A stretch of 64,000 nt of DNA, taken from NCBI RefSeq assembly GCF_003003355.1, contig NZ_PVTQ01000003.1, positions 372,001-436,000 on the forward strand. Direction: 5' to 3'. Position numbers and translations under genes: made by a program. A model generated the notes under the pieces. That model ran no database searches. It was given only the letters and a program-made list of their open reading frames with translations, and had not been told where the DNA came from. Source of the stretch: Donghicola tyrosinivorans (lineage in GTDB: Bacteria > Pseudomonadota > Alphaproteobacteria > Rhodobacterales > Rhodobacteraceae). How positions within the stretch are numbered: position 1 is the first letter of the stretch; every line of letters begins with the position of its first letter. Positions 52,993-60,438 of this stretch are shown here, piece by piece.

Positions 52993-53548
52993 TGTTGTGT
53001 TCTTTTTTGCGGGTCTGCTTGTGGCCTTCGCTTTGGTGCTGCTGGCTCAGCGATTGGCCAGCTTTCGCGCCCAAACCCCCGATGATTATGCGGGCGGTGC
53101 GCAAAGTTTTGACATCCGCGCGGTGCTGAACGGCCCCATTGATTGCGAAGGGGTGATCTATGGCCCCATGGGCCGCGTGGCCTCGCGGTTTTGTGCGCAG
53201 ATGAATGCGGACTGGCAGGGGAACAAGGGCCGCATGACCGAGTTCTTCACCTACGACAGTGGCACCACGCAGGACCGCGAATGGCGTTTGTCGGTGGATA
53301 ATCAGGGCCGCATCACCGCCGAGGCGGAGGATCTGGTTGGTACCGGCATAGGCTGGCAAAGCGGGGATGCGGTGCAGCTGAAGTATCGCATTCGCTTGCC
53401 GCAGGAATCGGGCGGGCATGTGCTGGACGTGACGGACTGGATGTACCTTGCCCCGAACGGCGCGGTCGTGAACCGCAGCCAGTTTCGCAAGTTCGGGATC
53501 AAGGTCGCGGAACTGGTGGCCACCATGCGCCGCAAGGAGGACATGTGA
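52985..53548 (+). CDS. DUF3833 family protein
   Basis: 187 residues. One N-terminal membrane helix (SSVVFFFAGLLVAFALVLLA) and a lipocalin-like beta domain with AVLNGPIDCEGVIYGPMGRV, FTYDSGTTQDREWRL and DVTDWMYLAPNGAVVNRSQF. DUF3833 is unstudied but regularly found in this operon and near cfa-like genes. A membrane-tethered lipid-binding role is possible. It overlaps the SDR start by 4 bases (GTGA). Confidence 0.87.
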   Translation: MSSVVFFFAGLLVAFALVLLAQRLASFRAQTPDDYAGGAQSFDIRAVLNGPIDCEGVIYGPMGRVASRFCAQMNADWQGNKGRMTEFFTYDSGTTQDREWRLSVDNQGRITAEAEDLVGTGIGWQSGDAVQLKYRIRLPQESGGHVLDVTDWMYLAPNGAVVNRSQFRKFGIKVAELVATMRRKEDM

Positions 53549-54276
53549 ACGAGTGGACGGGGAAAACCTATTGGCTGATCGGCGCAAGCGAGGGGCTGGG
53601 TCGGGCGCTGGCTCATCAGCTAAGCCGCGTGGGGTGCAAGGTTATTTTAAGCGCCCGCAGCGAGGATCGCCTGAACGAATTGGCCGATGAATTGCCCGGC
53701 GAGGCGCAGGTCGTGCCGTTGGATGTGACCGATGCGGACAGCGTTGCGCAGGCCGCGCAGGTCGTGGGCGATGTGGATGGCATGGTCTATCTGGCGGGGG
53801 TCTACTGGCCGATGGATGCCAAGCAAGTGGACGCGGAAAAGCTGGCCACGATGGGCGAGATCAACTTCATCGGTGCTTTGCGCTGTGTTGGGCAGGTGCT
53901 GCCGCGCATGATCGCGCGGGATCACGGTCATCTGGTGCTGACGGGCAGCTTGTCCGGCTTTCGCGGCTTGCCGGGTGCGGTGGGCTATGGGGCCAGCAAG
54001 GCAGGCGTGATGTCTCTGGCCGAGACCCTGCACGCCGACATCCGCCGCACCGGCGTTCGGGTGCAGCTGGTGAACCCAGGTTTCATCAAGACCCGCCTTA
54101 CCGACAAGAATGATTTCAAGATGCCTTTCCTCATGACACCGGATGAGGCTGCGCGGGAAATCTTCGAACACATGAATGGGCGCAGCTTTGCGCGCAATTT
54201 TCCGACGTTGTTTTCGTGGGTGTTCCGGCTGTCTCGGTTCCTGCCGGACAGTCTTTATTACCGGATTGTCGGCTAA
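53545..54276 (+). CDS. Short-chain dehydrogenase of the RpoE-linked operon
   Basis: 243 residues from GTG 53545 with AAGGAGG upstream. Rossmann motif LIGASEGLGRALAHQL, NAG-equivalent VYLAGVYWPMD, catalytic Ser-Tyr-Lys in LVLTGSLSGFRGLPGAVGYG-ASKAG (split by line of motif: Ser in TGSLS, YGASK). It uses NAD(P)H on a carbonyl or hydroxyl substrate, probably lipid-like from context. It is the last gene of the five-gene operon. Confidence 0.88.
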   Translation: MNEWTGKTYWLIGASEGLGRALAHQLSRVGCKVILSARSEDRLNELADELPGEAQVVPLDVTDADSVAQAAQVVGDVDGMVYLAGVYWPMDAKQVDAEKLATMGEINFIGALRCVGQVLPRMIARDHGHLVLTGSLSGFRGLPGAVGYGASKAGVMSLAETLHADIRRTGVRVQLVNPGFIKTRLTDKNDFKMPFLMTPDEAAREIFEHMNGRSFARNFPTLFSWVFRLSRFLPDSLYYRIVG

Positions 54277-54284
54277 CTGTCGTC

Positions 54285-54298
54285 TTGTTGTAGATCAA
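54285..54298 (+). promoter_or_regulatory. FNR-like box upstream of DUF3775
   Basis: TTGTTGTAGATCAA matches TTGAT-N4-ATCAA at 9 of 10 positions, 62 bases before ATG 54361. The expected -10 at class II spacing is poor, and CAGGCA/TGCCTG (54315-54320/54327-54332) makes a hairpin there. A weak candidate. Confidence 0.3.
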
Positions 54299-54360
54299 GG
54301 CGCGCAGGGTCGAACAGGCATCACACTGCCTGCCAGAACAGGTTTAACAAGGAACGCATC

Positions 54361-54735
54361 ATGTTGCAGATATCCGCTTCTAAGATTGCTCACATCGTTT
54401 CTCTGGCCCATGAAATGCGCATGACCGCCGAGGAATACGAAGTGCTGACCGAGGATCTGTCCGAGGACGAACAGGGTCAGCCGACCTCGATGGATGGCTC
54501 GGAACTGGCCGAGTTTATCGATGACCTGAATGAGGACGAGCAGATCGATCTGGTCTGCGTCGCTTGGATCGGCCGCGAGAGCTTTACCGCAGACGAGTTG
54601 GAAGAGGCCCGCGAGACTGCGCGGAACGAGGCGACCACCGCCACCAGCAGCTATTTGATGGGGATGCCCCATCTGGCGGACCATCTGGAAAACGGTCTGG
54701 ACGCCTTGGGTCTTGAGGATGACGACGACGAATAA
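54361..54735 (+). CDS. DUF3775 family protein
   Basis: 124 residues, strongly acidic. LQISASKIAHIVSLAHEMRM at the start, LIDDLNEDEQIDLVCVAWIG-like middle (FIDDLNEDEQIDLVCVAWIG) and SSYLMGMPHLADHLENGLDA at the end are the DUF3775 signature. The function is unknown; the family is common in Rhodobacterales and Rhizobiales. No membrane segment or signal. AAGGAACG precedes ATG 54361. A terminator follows at once. Confidence 0.88.
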   Translation: MLQISASKIAHIVSLAHEMRMTAEEYEVLTEDLSEDEQGQPTSMDGSELAEFIDDLNEDEQIDLVCVAWIGRESFTADELEEARETARNEATTATSSYLMGMPHLADHLENGLDALGLEDDDDE

Positions 54736-54737
54736 GC

Positions 54738-54764
54738 AAAGGCGCCCAAGATAGGGCGCCTTTC
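54738..54764. terminator. Bidirectional terminator between DUF3775 and the VOC gene
   Basis: AAAGGCGCCC (54738-54747) pairs with GGGCGCCTTT (54754-54763) around AAGATA. Confidence 0.9.
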
Positions 54765-54769
54765 GACAT

Positions 54770-55143
54770 TTATGCGCCGGTTAGATCTTCGGCCAGCATC
54801 AGGGCGTTGCCGTCGGGGTCGTAGAACGTGGCGGTCTTGACCATCCCTTCGACAACGTCCGTTTCCCCGTCAAATTTGACGCTGGCCTGCTTAGTTTCTG
54901 GCGGGCGGTGTCCAGATCGGTCAGGCCGAATACCGGCACACAGTTGCCGGGGGCGGGCTTGGTGTGCTCGCCCAATCCAAGGGTGACGCCGGGTGTGTTG
55001 GTCTGAAGCTCGGACCAGCCAGCCTCATCCGCATGATAAAGCACCTCAAATCCCAGCATGGTCTTGTACCAATCGGCGCTGGCGTGCCGGTCTTTGACAG
55101 AAAGTGCGATGGTGATGTTCTGGTTCAGTGAAACAAGGCTCAT
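54770..55143 (-). pseudogene. VOC (glyoxalase/bleomycin-resistance fold) gene with a frameshift
   Basis: From ATG 55143 (GGAAAG upstream) the frame gives a normal VOC start (VSLNQNITIALSVKDRHASA, DWYKTMLGFEVLYH) to about TDLDTARQKL. It then turns into unlikely sequence. In the next frame the expected end appears: QASVKFDGETDVVEGMVKTA, then TFYDPDGNALMLAEDLTGA and stop at 54770-54772. One base seems to be missing around 54885-54895 (CTAAG on the minus strand). The total of 374 bases is one short of 125 codons. Either a recent mutation or a sequencing error; the intact protein would be about 124 residues. Confidence 0.8.
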
Positions 55144-55173
55144 GGGCTTTCCGGCTTTCCAAATGCACAAGAA

Positions 55174-55188
55174 TATACTAACTATACT
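55174..55188 (+). promoter_or_regulatory. Direct repeat TATACT-AAC-TATACT in the VOC/HxlR divergent promoter
   Basis: Two copies of TATACT lie at 55174-55179 and 55183-55188, just before ATG 55191, in a gap of only 47 bases. Each could be a -10 or part of an operator for HxlR itself. No Shine-Dalgarno precedes the ATG, so a leaderless or nearly leaderless mRNA is likely. Confidence 0.4.
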
Positions 55189-55190
55189 TT

Positions 55191-55733
55191 ATGGACATAA
55201 GAAAACTTGTCAACATTTCCTCTAGGGCGTGGGCCGTGCCCATATTGTCCAGCCTGCATTCCGGCATCGCCGGACGGCAAGCCCCGCTGTTGGTCGCAAC
55301 AGGGGCCAGCAGAACGGCCTTTGCCCAAAGCGTGGAGCATCTGATCAAGATCGGCTTGCTTGAACGAAACCCCGGCTACGGCCACCCCCTGCGCCCCGAG
55401 TTTCGCCTGACACAAGCGGGGATAGCGGCGGCGGCGATGGCCCATAAGGTTTATCAAAGTGCCAAGGACGAAGACCGGCTTTTGCTGCGCCGGTCGTGGA
55501 CCTTGCCGGTGCTTAGTACCCTGCGTGTCCCAAGCCAGTTCAATGAGATCAAGCGGACCCTGCCAACGATCACGGATCGGGCATTGTCGCAGTCTCTGAA
55601 AACTATGGAAGAAAAGAACTGGGTTGAGCGCCGTGTTGACGGGGCATCGCGCCCGCCCCGTTCAATCTATCATGCAGTGAACGCGGGCGGTTTGATCAGT
55701 CAGATCACGGCACCGGACATTCGCCTAGACTAG
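55191..55733 (+). CDS. HxlR-family transcriptional regulator, two winged helices
   Basis: 180 residues with two HxlR-like winged-helix units in tandem: ISSRAWAVPILSSLHSGIAG, then QSVEHLIKIGLLERNPGYGH; and RSWTLPVLSTLRVPSQFNEI, then TDRALSQSLKTMEEKNWVER. Tandem HxlR units in one chain mimic the usual homodimer. It is divergent from the VOC gene with a 47-base gap and probably controls it and itself. The start ATG has no Shine-Dalgarno. A terminator follows at 55749. Confidence 0.85.
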   Translation: MDIRKLVNISSRAWAVPILSSLHSGIAGRQAPLLVATGASRTAFAQSVEHLIKIGLLERNPGYGHPLRPEFRLTQAGIAAAAMAHKVYQSAKDEDRLLLRRSWTLPVLSTLRVPSQFNEIKRTLPTITDRALSQSLKTMEEKNWVERRVDGASRPPRSIYHAVNAGGLISQITAPDIRLD

Positions 55734-55748
55734 CGCACCGGTTGGTTT

Positions 55749-55793
55749 CCGCAGACAGCGTTCGGTTTTATTCGACAGCTGTCTGCGGTTTTT
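55749..55793 (+). terminator. Rho-independent terminator of hxlR
   Basis: CCGCAGACAGC (55749-55759) pairs with GCTGTCTGCGG (55778-55788), 18-base loop, then TTTTTC. Confidence 0.85.
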
Positions 55794-55808
55794 CGTTCAG
55801 GGCAGCGA

Positions 55809-56879
55809 TTACCCGTTCAGCTCTGCCATGTGCTGCGCAAAGGTCGCGCGGGCGCGGGACCAGACGCCGCCTTCATCACCCGACAACTGGCGCAGCCATG
55901 GCAGCAACTGCTCGGCATAGTCATCGGCGGACTCCAGCGGCAGCAAGGACGGCAGGTTGTCGATGGCCACGACATCCAGCGGCGGCGTGTCGGTCACGCG
56001 CAGGGCAGGCTCGGCCCAAGTGGTGGCGCGGTGATAGATCGGCACGGGGTTGTAATCGCTGTCCGGATCGCAGGCTACGTCCCCGATCACCGACAAGCTG
56101 CGCGGCAGATCAAGTGCGCTGCGGGGCACGAAGACCGGTGTGCCGGGGCGGGCGAGGATGCAGTTCAGGAACAGATCATGTTCCATGATCGCGGGGAACG
56201 GGCCGCCGTGCTGGGTTTCTTCGATGTCCCAGCGGGTGGTTTCTACTCCTAGACGTTCGCACAGATCGGCGGCACCGGTGCCCACGCGGCCCAAAGCGCC
56301 GATGACGATGGCGCGGGGTTTGCCCTCGCTGGCGGCGGTCATGGCGCTGCGGATCTGGGTGATAAAGCTGTCCACGCTGGGATGCGCCTGAATGGCGGGA
56401 CAGACCGCGCCCTGCTGTTGCGCGGCCCACGCCAGCAGCGACACGCCCGCGCCTGCAAAACCGGCCCAATAGCCAAAGGCGGCCACGCGGCGACCGTCGG
56501 CATTCACAAGATATTCCAGATCCAGCAGGGTGCCGCCGCCTTGGGCAAAGCGTTTCAGCAGGCGCTGACCGGCGAACTGCCCTTTAAAGGCGTGGCCGAA
56601 CATGATGTGCGTGTGGATCAGGGGCGAGTCATCGTCAGGCAGCTCTTTGAGGCCAAAGATGATCGCGTCCTTGGGGGCCGCGGGCCAGCTGCCTTCGGGT
56701 GCGATCTCAGCGCCGGTGGCTTGGTAGTCGCTGATCGGGATGATGCGCTGGTGGCTGTCTTCGACCGTCACGCGATAGCCCGTGTCGATCATAGCGGCAA
56801 CGCCTGCGGGGGTGATGCCAACGCGCTGTTCATCGGGACGGCTTTCGGCGCGGACCCAAAGGTGAAGGGGCTGAGACAT
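55809..56879 (-). CDS. Saccharopine dehydrogenase (lysine-forming type) family
   Basis: 356 residues. N-terminal half begins LWVRAESRPDEQRVGITPAG as in Lys1/alanine-dehydrogenase-like proteins; YWAGFAGAGVSLLAWA and VIGALGRVGTGAADLCERLG form the NAD-binding centre; FLNCILARPGTPVFVP and VIGDVACDPDSDYNPVPIYH complete the match to yeast-type Lys1. In bacteria such enzymes interconvert lysine plus 2-oxoglutarate and saccharopine, often in lysine breakdown. The partner Lys9-type enzyme is not in the window. It follows the histidine phosphatase by 24 bases. Confidence 0.87.
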   Translation of the reverse strand: MSQPLHLWVRAESRPDEQRVGITPAGVAAMIDTGYRVTVEDSHQRIIPISDYQATGAEIAPEGSWPAAPKDAIIFGLKELPDDDSPLIHTHIMFGHAFKGQFAGQRLLKRFAQGGGTLLDLEYLVNADGRRVAAFGYWAGFAGAGVSLLAWAAQQQGAVCPAIQAHPSVDSFITQIRSAMTAASEGKPRAIVIGALGRVGTGAADLCERLGVETTRWDIEETQHGGPFPAIMEHDLFLNCILARPGTPVFVPRSALDLPRSLSVIGDVACDPDSDYNPVPIYHRATTWAEPALRVTDTPPLDVVAIDNLPSLLPLESADDYAEQLLPWLRQLSGDEGGVWSRARATFAQHMAELNG

Positions 56880-56903
56880 AGCTGGGGACTTTCTTAAACA
56901 GGC

Positions 56904-57557
56904 TTAAACGTGGGTACGGGCGTGCAAACGGTCGGGGTGATCCAGATGAGGCGTGGCGCCGAACTGGGTCAGGTGCAACTCATCGCCATGAATCGAGAAT
57001 TTGTGAATCGAGGTATGGGCCACCGCAAGGAACATCTTAACACGTGCGGCGTCCTCAAGCCCCAGCGCAATCGCCGTCAGGGTCGAGATCACGCCGGTCG
57101 AGGTCACCAGCAAACAGCGCTGCCCGCTGCTGGCTGCGTCATGCAGGGCGCTGAAAATGCGGTCATGGAAGTGGTCGTAGGTTTCGGACAGGCCCTCAAG
57201 GGCGTTGTTGCGCCATGCGTCCAGCACTTGGGGGACGTGGGCGGCAAATTCCGCGGCATTGGTTGGAATCGGAACGCCTGAATGCAGACGCAGGGCGTCG
57301 GCCAGACCGAAGTAGTCCAACTCGTTCAGGCGGGGATCGGTGTTGTGGGGCAGGGCGCGGGTGTTCAGCCCTTTGGCGGTGTCGATCTGGCGCTGCATCG
57401 CGCCGCTGATCACGCGGTCATAGGCAGTCAGCCCGTGCAGATAGTCCCCCAGCCAGCGCGCCTGCTGGTGGCCCAGATCGGACAGGCGGTCATAGCTGGC
57501 CTCATCCTGTGCGCCGCTGTTGGCCTGTCCGTGGCGGACCAGAGTGATCTCGGTCAT
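56904..57557 (-). CDS. Histidine phosphatase superfamily protein
   Basis: 217 residues. LVRHGQANSG with nucleophile H9, RVISGAMQRQIDTAKGLN, LNELDYFGLAD and LVTSTGVISTLTAIA place it in the phosphoglycerate-mutase-like phosphatases. The substrate is unknown: a small phosphorylated metabolite or protein. Its Shine-Dalgarno (AAAGGAG) is partly inside a hairpin at 57565-57586. It lies between the two-component system and the saccharopine dehydrogenase on the same strand. Confidence 0.9.
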   Translation of the reverse strand: MTEITLVRHGQANSGAQDEASYDRLSDLGHQQARWLGDYLHGLTAYDRVISGAMQRQIDTAKGLNTRALPHNTDPRLNELDYFGLADALRLHSGVPIPTNAAEFAAHVPQVLDAWRNNALEGLSETYDHFHDRIFSALHDAASSGQRCLLVTSTGVISTLTAIALGLEDAARVKMFLAVAHTSIHKFSIHGDELHLTQFGATPHLDHPDRLHARTHV

Positions 57558-57564
57558 GGGAGCT

Positions 57565-57586
57565 CCTTTGATCTTTCGGTCAAAGG
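57565..57586 (-). promoter_or_regulatory. Hairpin overlapping the Shine-Dalgarno of the histidine phosphatase
   Basis: On the minus strand CCTTTGA pairs with TCAAAGG across CCGAAAGA. The right arm holds AAAGG of the Shine-Dalgarno AAAGGAG, 8 bases before ATG 57557. It may lower translation when folded. On the plus strand it could be a hairpin without T-run. Confidence 0.4.
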
Positions 57587-57621
57587 ACTACGCGCCGATA
57601 GGCGTGAGGGCAAGCTGCGGT

Positions 57622-58326
57622 TTACCGCCAGACCACATCGCCTAGAAAGATGTAGCCCGCCCCGTAGATCGTCTTGATGAGACGCGGGTTCTTGGGGTCT
57701 TCCTGCAGCTTGGTCCTGAGGCGCGAGATGCGTACATCCATCGCGCGGTCAAAGCTTTCGCCCGCCGCACCGCCCAATGTTTCCTGCATATAGGCGCGGG
57801 TGATCAGGCGTTTCGGGCTTTCCAGAAACAGGCGCAGAACGGCCCCTTCGGCATGGCTGAAGGGGGTCTCGGCACCGCTCTGGTCCACAAGGGTGAATTG
57901 GTCAAAATGTGCGGTCCAGCCTTCAAACTGGGCGGTATCGCCCGCAGATGCGGCGGCCGTTTTGCCTTTGCGCAGGCGGGCGCGGATGCGGGCCACGACC
58001 TCGGACGGGTCAAAGGGTTTGATGATGTAGTCATCGGCCCCCAGTTCCAGCCCCGTGATGCGGTCTTGCACCTGCGCACGGCCCGAGATGATGATGACTG
58101 TCGCCCCCTGTTCCAGCGCCAGTCGATGGACCAATGTCAGACCGTCCTTGTCGGGCAGGGACAGATCAACAAGGCACAGATCGGGGGTGGTGGTTTTCAG
58201 AGCGGCCTCGAATTCTGTGGCGCGGCCAAAGGACAGAGTGCGAAAGCCCGCCTCTTCCAACGTGTCGGCCAGCAGGCGGCGGATATCGGGTTCATCGTCT
58301 AGGATTGTGACCAGCGGCGCAGTCAT
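57622..58326 (-). CDS. OmpR-family response regulator
   Basis: 234 residues. Receiver with D10/D11, phospho-acceptor D54 (LCLVDLSLPDKDG) and K103 (YIIKPFDPSEVVARI). The C-terminal winged helix has RAYMQETLGG and RAMDVRISRLRTKLQEDP, then LIKTIYGAGYIFLG. CAGGAG precedes ATG 58326, which overlaps the stop of the kinase gene (ATGA at 58323-58326). With the kinase it forms a two-component system divergent from the acyl-CoA ligase operon, its most likely target. Confidence 0.92.
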   Translation of the reverse strand: MTAPLVTILDDEPDIRRLLADTLEEAGFRTLSFGRATEFEAALKTTTPDLCLVDLSLPDKDGLTLVHRLALEQGATVIIISGRAQVQDRITGLELGADDYIIKPFDPSEVVARIRARLRKGKTAAASAGDTAQFEGWTAHFDQFTLVDQSGAETPFSHAEGAVLRLFLESPKRLITRAYMQETLGGAAGESFDRAMDVRISRLRTKLQEDPKNPRLIKTIYGAGYIFLGDVVWR

Positions 58327-60245
58327 CGTGTCATCTCCTGTGCCATGGCGGCGGTCAGCATGCGCTGGTCAAAGGGCTTTTTCAGTACCGTGCCGCCATC
58401 GCGGGCGGCAGCGTGCAAAGGGTGGGTTTCCGGAAGCGAAGTCATCAGCGTCACTGGCGTCGGGGTGTCCAAGTGCATCAGCGCTGCCCGCAGGTCCACC
58501 CCTGTCATGGTCCCCGCAAGCGAGATATCGGACAGCACAAAGTCGATCTCGGACAGTTGGGCGGCCAAGGCCAGCGCCTCTTCGGCCGAGGTGGCCTCGA
58601 TCACCGGAATGCCCTCGCTGGTCAGCATGTCGCGCACGACGGCGCGAATGTCTGGGCTGTCTTCGGCCAGCAGAACCATGCGCGGCGCCTTTGCAACAGG
58701 GGCTGCGCGGTAGGGCAGGCGGATGGTGACGCGGCCCCCTTGGGAAGTGTTGCCAAGGGTCACCGTGCCGCCTGCGGTTTTGGTCATGTCATAGACCATC
58801 GACAGGCCAAGGCCCGACCCTTCGCCGCCCTTGGTGGTGTAGAAGGGGTCCAGTGCGTGGGTCAGGGCGGCCTCAGAGAAACCGGGACCGGTGTCGCTAA
58901 CCGAAAGCTCGACCCAAGTGTCCGCGATGGCCCGCAGGCGCAGAGTGATCCGGCCGTGGGGGGCGCTGGCATCGCGGGCGTTCAGCACAAGGTTCAGGGC
59001 CGCGTCCTGCAAGAGGCCCGCATCCAGCAGCAGGGTGCAATCTTCCAGATCATCCTGAACGGTCAGGTCCATCCCCTCGGGCAGCGCGGATCGTGCCAGT
59101 GTGCCCAGATCACGCAGGAAATCCTGCATTTTCACGGGCAGCAGGTGCACCTCGCGGCCCGCGGTGATGCCTGCGATCTTGTCCAGCAGCACACCGCCCC
59201 GTTTGGCGGCGTTGATGGTGGCGTTGATCAGGTCTTCGGCCTCGGGGGGCAGGGGCATACGGGCCAGCTTGAACTGCATCCCCAGAATGATCGTCAGAAG
59301 GTTCGAGAAATCATGGGCCAGACCACTGGTCAACTGAGCGGCCATCTCGCGCTTTTTGGACTGTTGCAGGGCGACGCGGGCTTGGGTTTCCTCGGTCACG
59401 TCCATCGACAGGATGTTGACGCCGGAAATCTGGCCGGTGCTGAGATCGGGCGTGAAGGCCACGCGCAGGCGGCGAGAACTGGCGTCGTGAGTGATCTCGA
59501 ACGCACTGGCCTTGCCTTGCAGGGCCTCGTCCAGATAGGGGCGGACCTTTGCGTAGGTGCTGGTGCCCAAGGCCTCGCGCATGTGCAGGCCAAGGATTTC
59601 CTTGGGGCGGCCCGGCATGACCCACGAAAGTTGCCGGTTCGAATAGGTATAACGCTGGTCCAGCCCCACATGAGCGATGTGGGCAGGCATCATTTCGGTG
59701 GTCAGGCGGATGCGGGCCTCGGCGGCGGTGACGCGGGCGGTCGCCTCTTCCAATGCGGCGTTGGTGGCGGCCAGTTCGCGGTTCGCGGCTGACAGATCTT
59801 CGGCGTATGACAGAACCTGATCGTGCAACTCTTCGGACCGCGCGCGCAGCAGCGCCTCTTGCCGTTTGGTCTGGGTGATGTCCGTGTAAACGGTGATCCA
59901 ACCACCGCCGGGTAGAGGGTTGCCTTCGACCGCAATGATACGGCCGTTGGCGCGGGTGCGCTCCATATAATGGGGGGCGAATGTGCGGGCTTGCTCGACG
60001 CGGGTGGCGACGAATCCTTCCAGATCGTCCAGCGGCCCGTATTCGCCGCGGGTTGCCAGATAGCGGATCACCTCTTCAAAGGCGACGCCGGGGGTCACCA
60101 GTTCATCGGGCAGATCGAACAGTTCCTGCATGCGCCGGTTTGAGACCGCCAGTCGCAGGTCGGAATCAAAAATCGACAGCGCCTGCTGGATCAGGTTGAG
60201 CCCCGAAACCGTCATGGCATGTATAGCGTATGTTGCGTCTGACAT
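58323..60245 (-). CDS. Hybrid PAS sensor histidine kinase
   Basis: 640 residues from ATG 60245 with GGAGGAG 5 bases upstream. Two PAS domains (about 10-125 and 180-295) separated by a coiled coil (YAEDLSAANRELAATNAALE), H-box with H311 (SGLAHDFSNLLTIILGMQF), HATPase with NLVLNARDAS, DTGPGF and GEGSGLGLSMVY, then a C-terminal receiver with D573 (FVLSDISLAGTM) and KKPF. No membrane segment, so it senses a cytoplasmic signal; cofactor-binding residues in the PAS domains are not obvious. It passes phosphate to the co-transcribed regulator. Confidence 0.9.
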   Translation of the reverse strand: MSDATYAIHAMTVSGLNLIQQALSIFDSDLRLAVSNRRMQELFDLPDELVTPGVAFEEVIRYLATRGEYGPLDDLEGFVATRVEQARTFAPHYMERTRANGRIIAVEGNPLPGGGWITVYTDITQTKRQEALLRARSEELHDQVLSYAEDLSAANRELAATNAALEEATARVTAAEARIRLTTEMMPAHIAHVGLDQRYTYSNRQLSWVMPGRPKEILGLHMREALGTSTYAKVRPYLDEALQGKASAFEITHDASSRRLRVAFTPDLSTGQISGVNILSMDVTEETQARVALQQSKKREMAAQLTSGLAHDFSNLLTIILGMQFKLARMPLPPEAEDLINATINAAKRGGVLLDKIAGITAGREVHLLPVKMQDFLRDLGTLARSALPEGMDLTVQDDLEDCTLLLDAGLLQDAALNLVLNARDASAPHGRITLRLRAIADTWVELSVSDTGPGFSEAALTHALDPFYTTKGGEGSGLGLSMVYDMTKTAGGTVTLGNTSQGGRVTIRLPYRAAPVAKAPRMVLLAEDSPDIRAVVRDMLTSEGIPVIEATSAEEALALAAQLSEIDFVLSDISLAGTMTGVDLRAALMHLDTPTPVTLMTSLPETHPLHAAARDGGTVLKKPFDQRMLTAAMAQEMTR

Positions 60246-60319
60246 GGCTCCTCCGGCCATCATTTGGCGGCAACCAAAAGGCGGGCGCAAGCGCCGTTTT
60301 TGCGCTGTTACAATTCGTT

Positions 60320-60432
60320 AGATTTCGGAAATCTTCAGGAAAAAGTTGACCACCAACCTCTACCCGTGACCCAATGGGTCTATGAATCGCGCAAGCGATT
60401 TGTCCGGAGGGGAGACCGGACATAGGGAGGAG
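60320..60432 (+). promoter_or_regulatory. Structured leader with tandem hairpins before the acyl-CoA ligase operon
   Basis: Four inverted repeats in 103 bases: AGATTT/AAATCT (60320-60334), GACCC/GGGTC (60368-60380), AATCGC-GCAA-GCGATT (60385-60400) and TGTCCGG/CCGGACA (60401-60422) with an AGGGGAGA loop. The last three are back to back and end 2 bases before the real Shine-Dalgarno GGGAGGAG (60425-60432). The purine loop of the last hairpin copies a Shine-Dalgarno. TTGACC at 60346 may be a -35. Riboswitch-like or protein-controlled leader is inferred; the first repeat may be a DNA operator. Confidence 0.5.
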
Positions 60433-60438
60433 ATTAAC

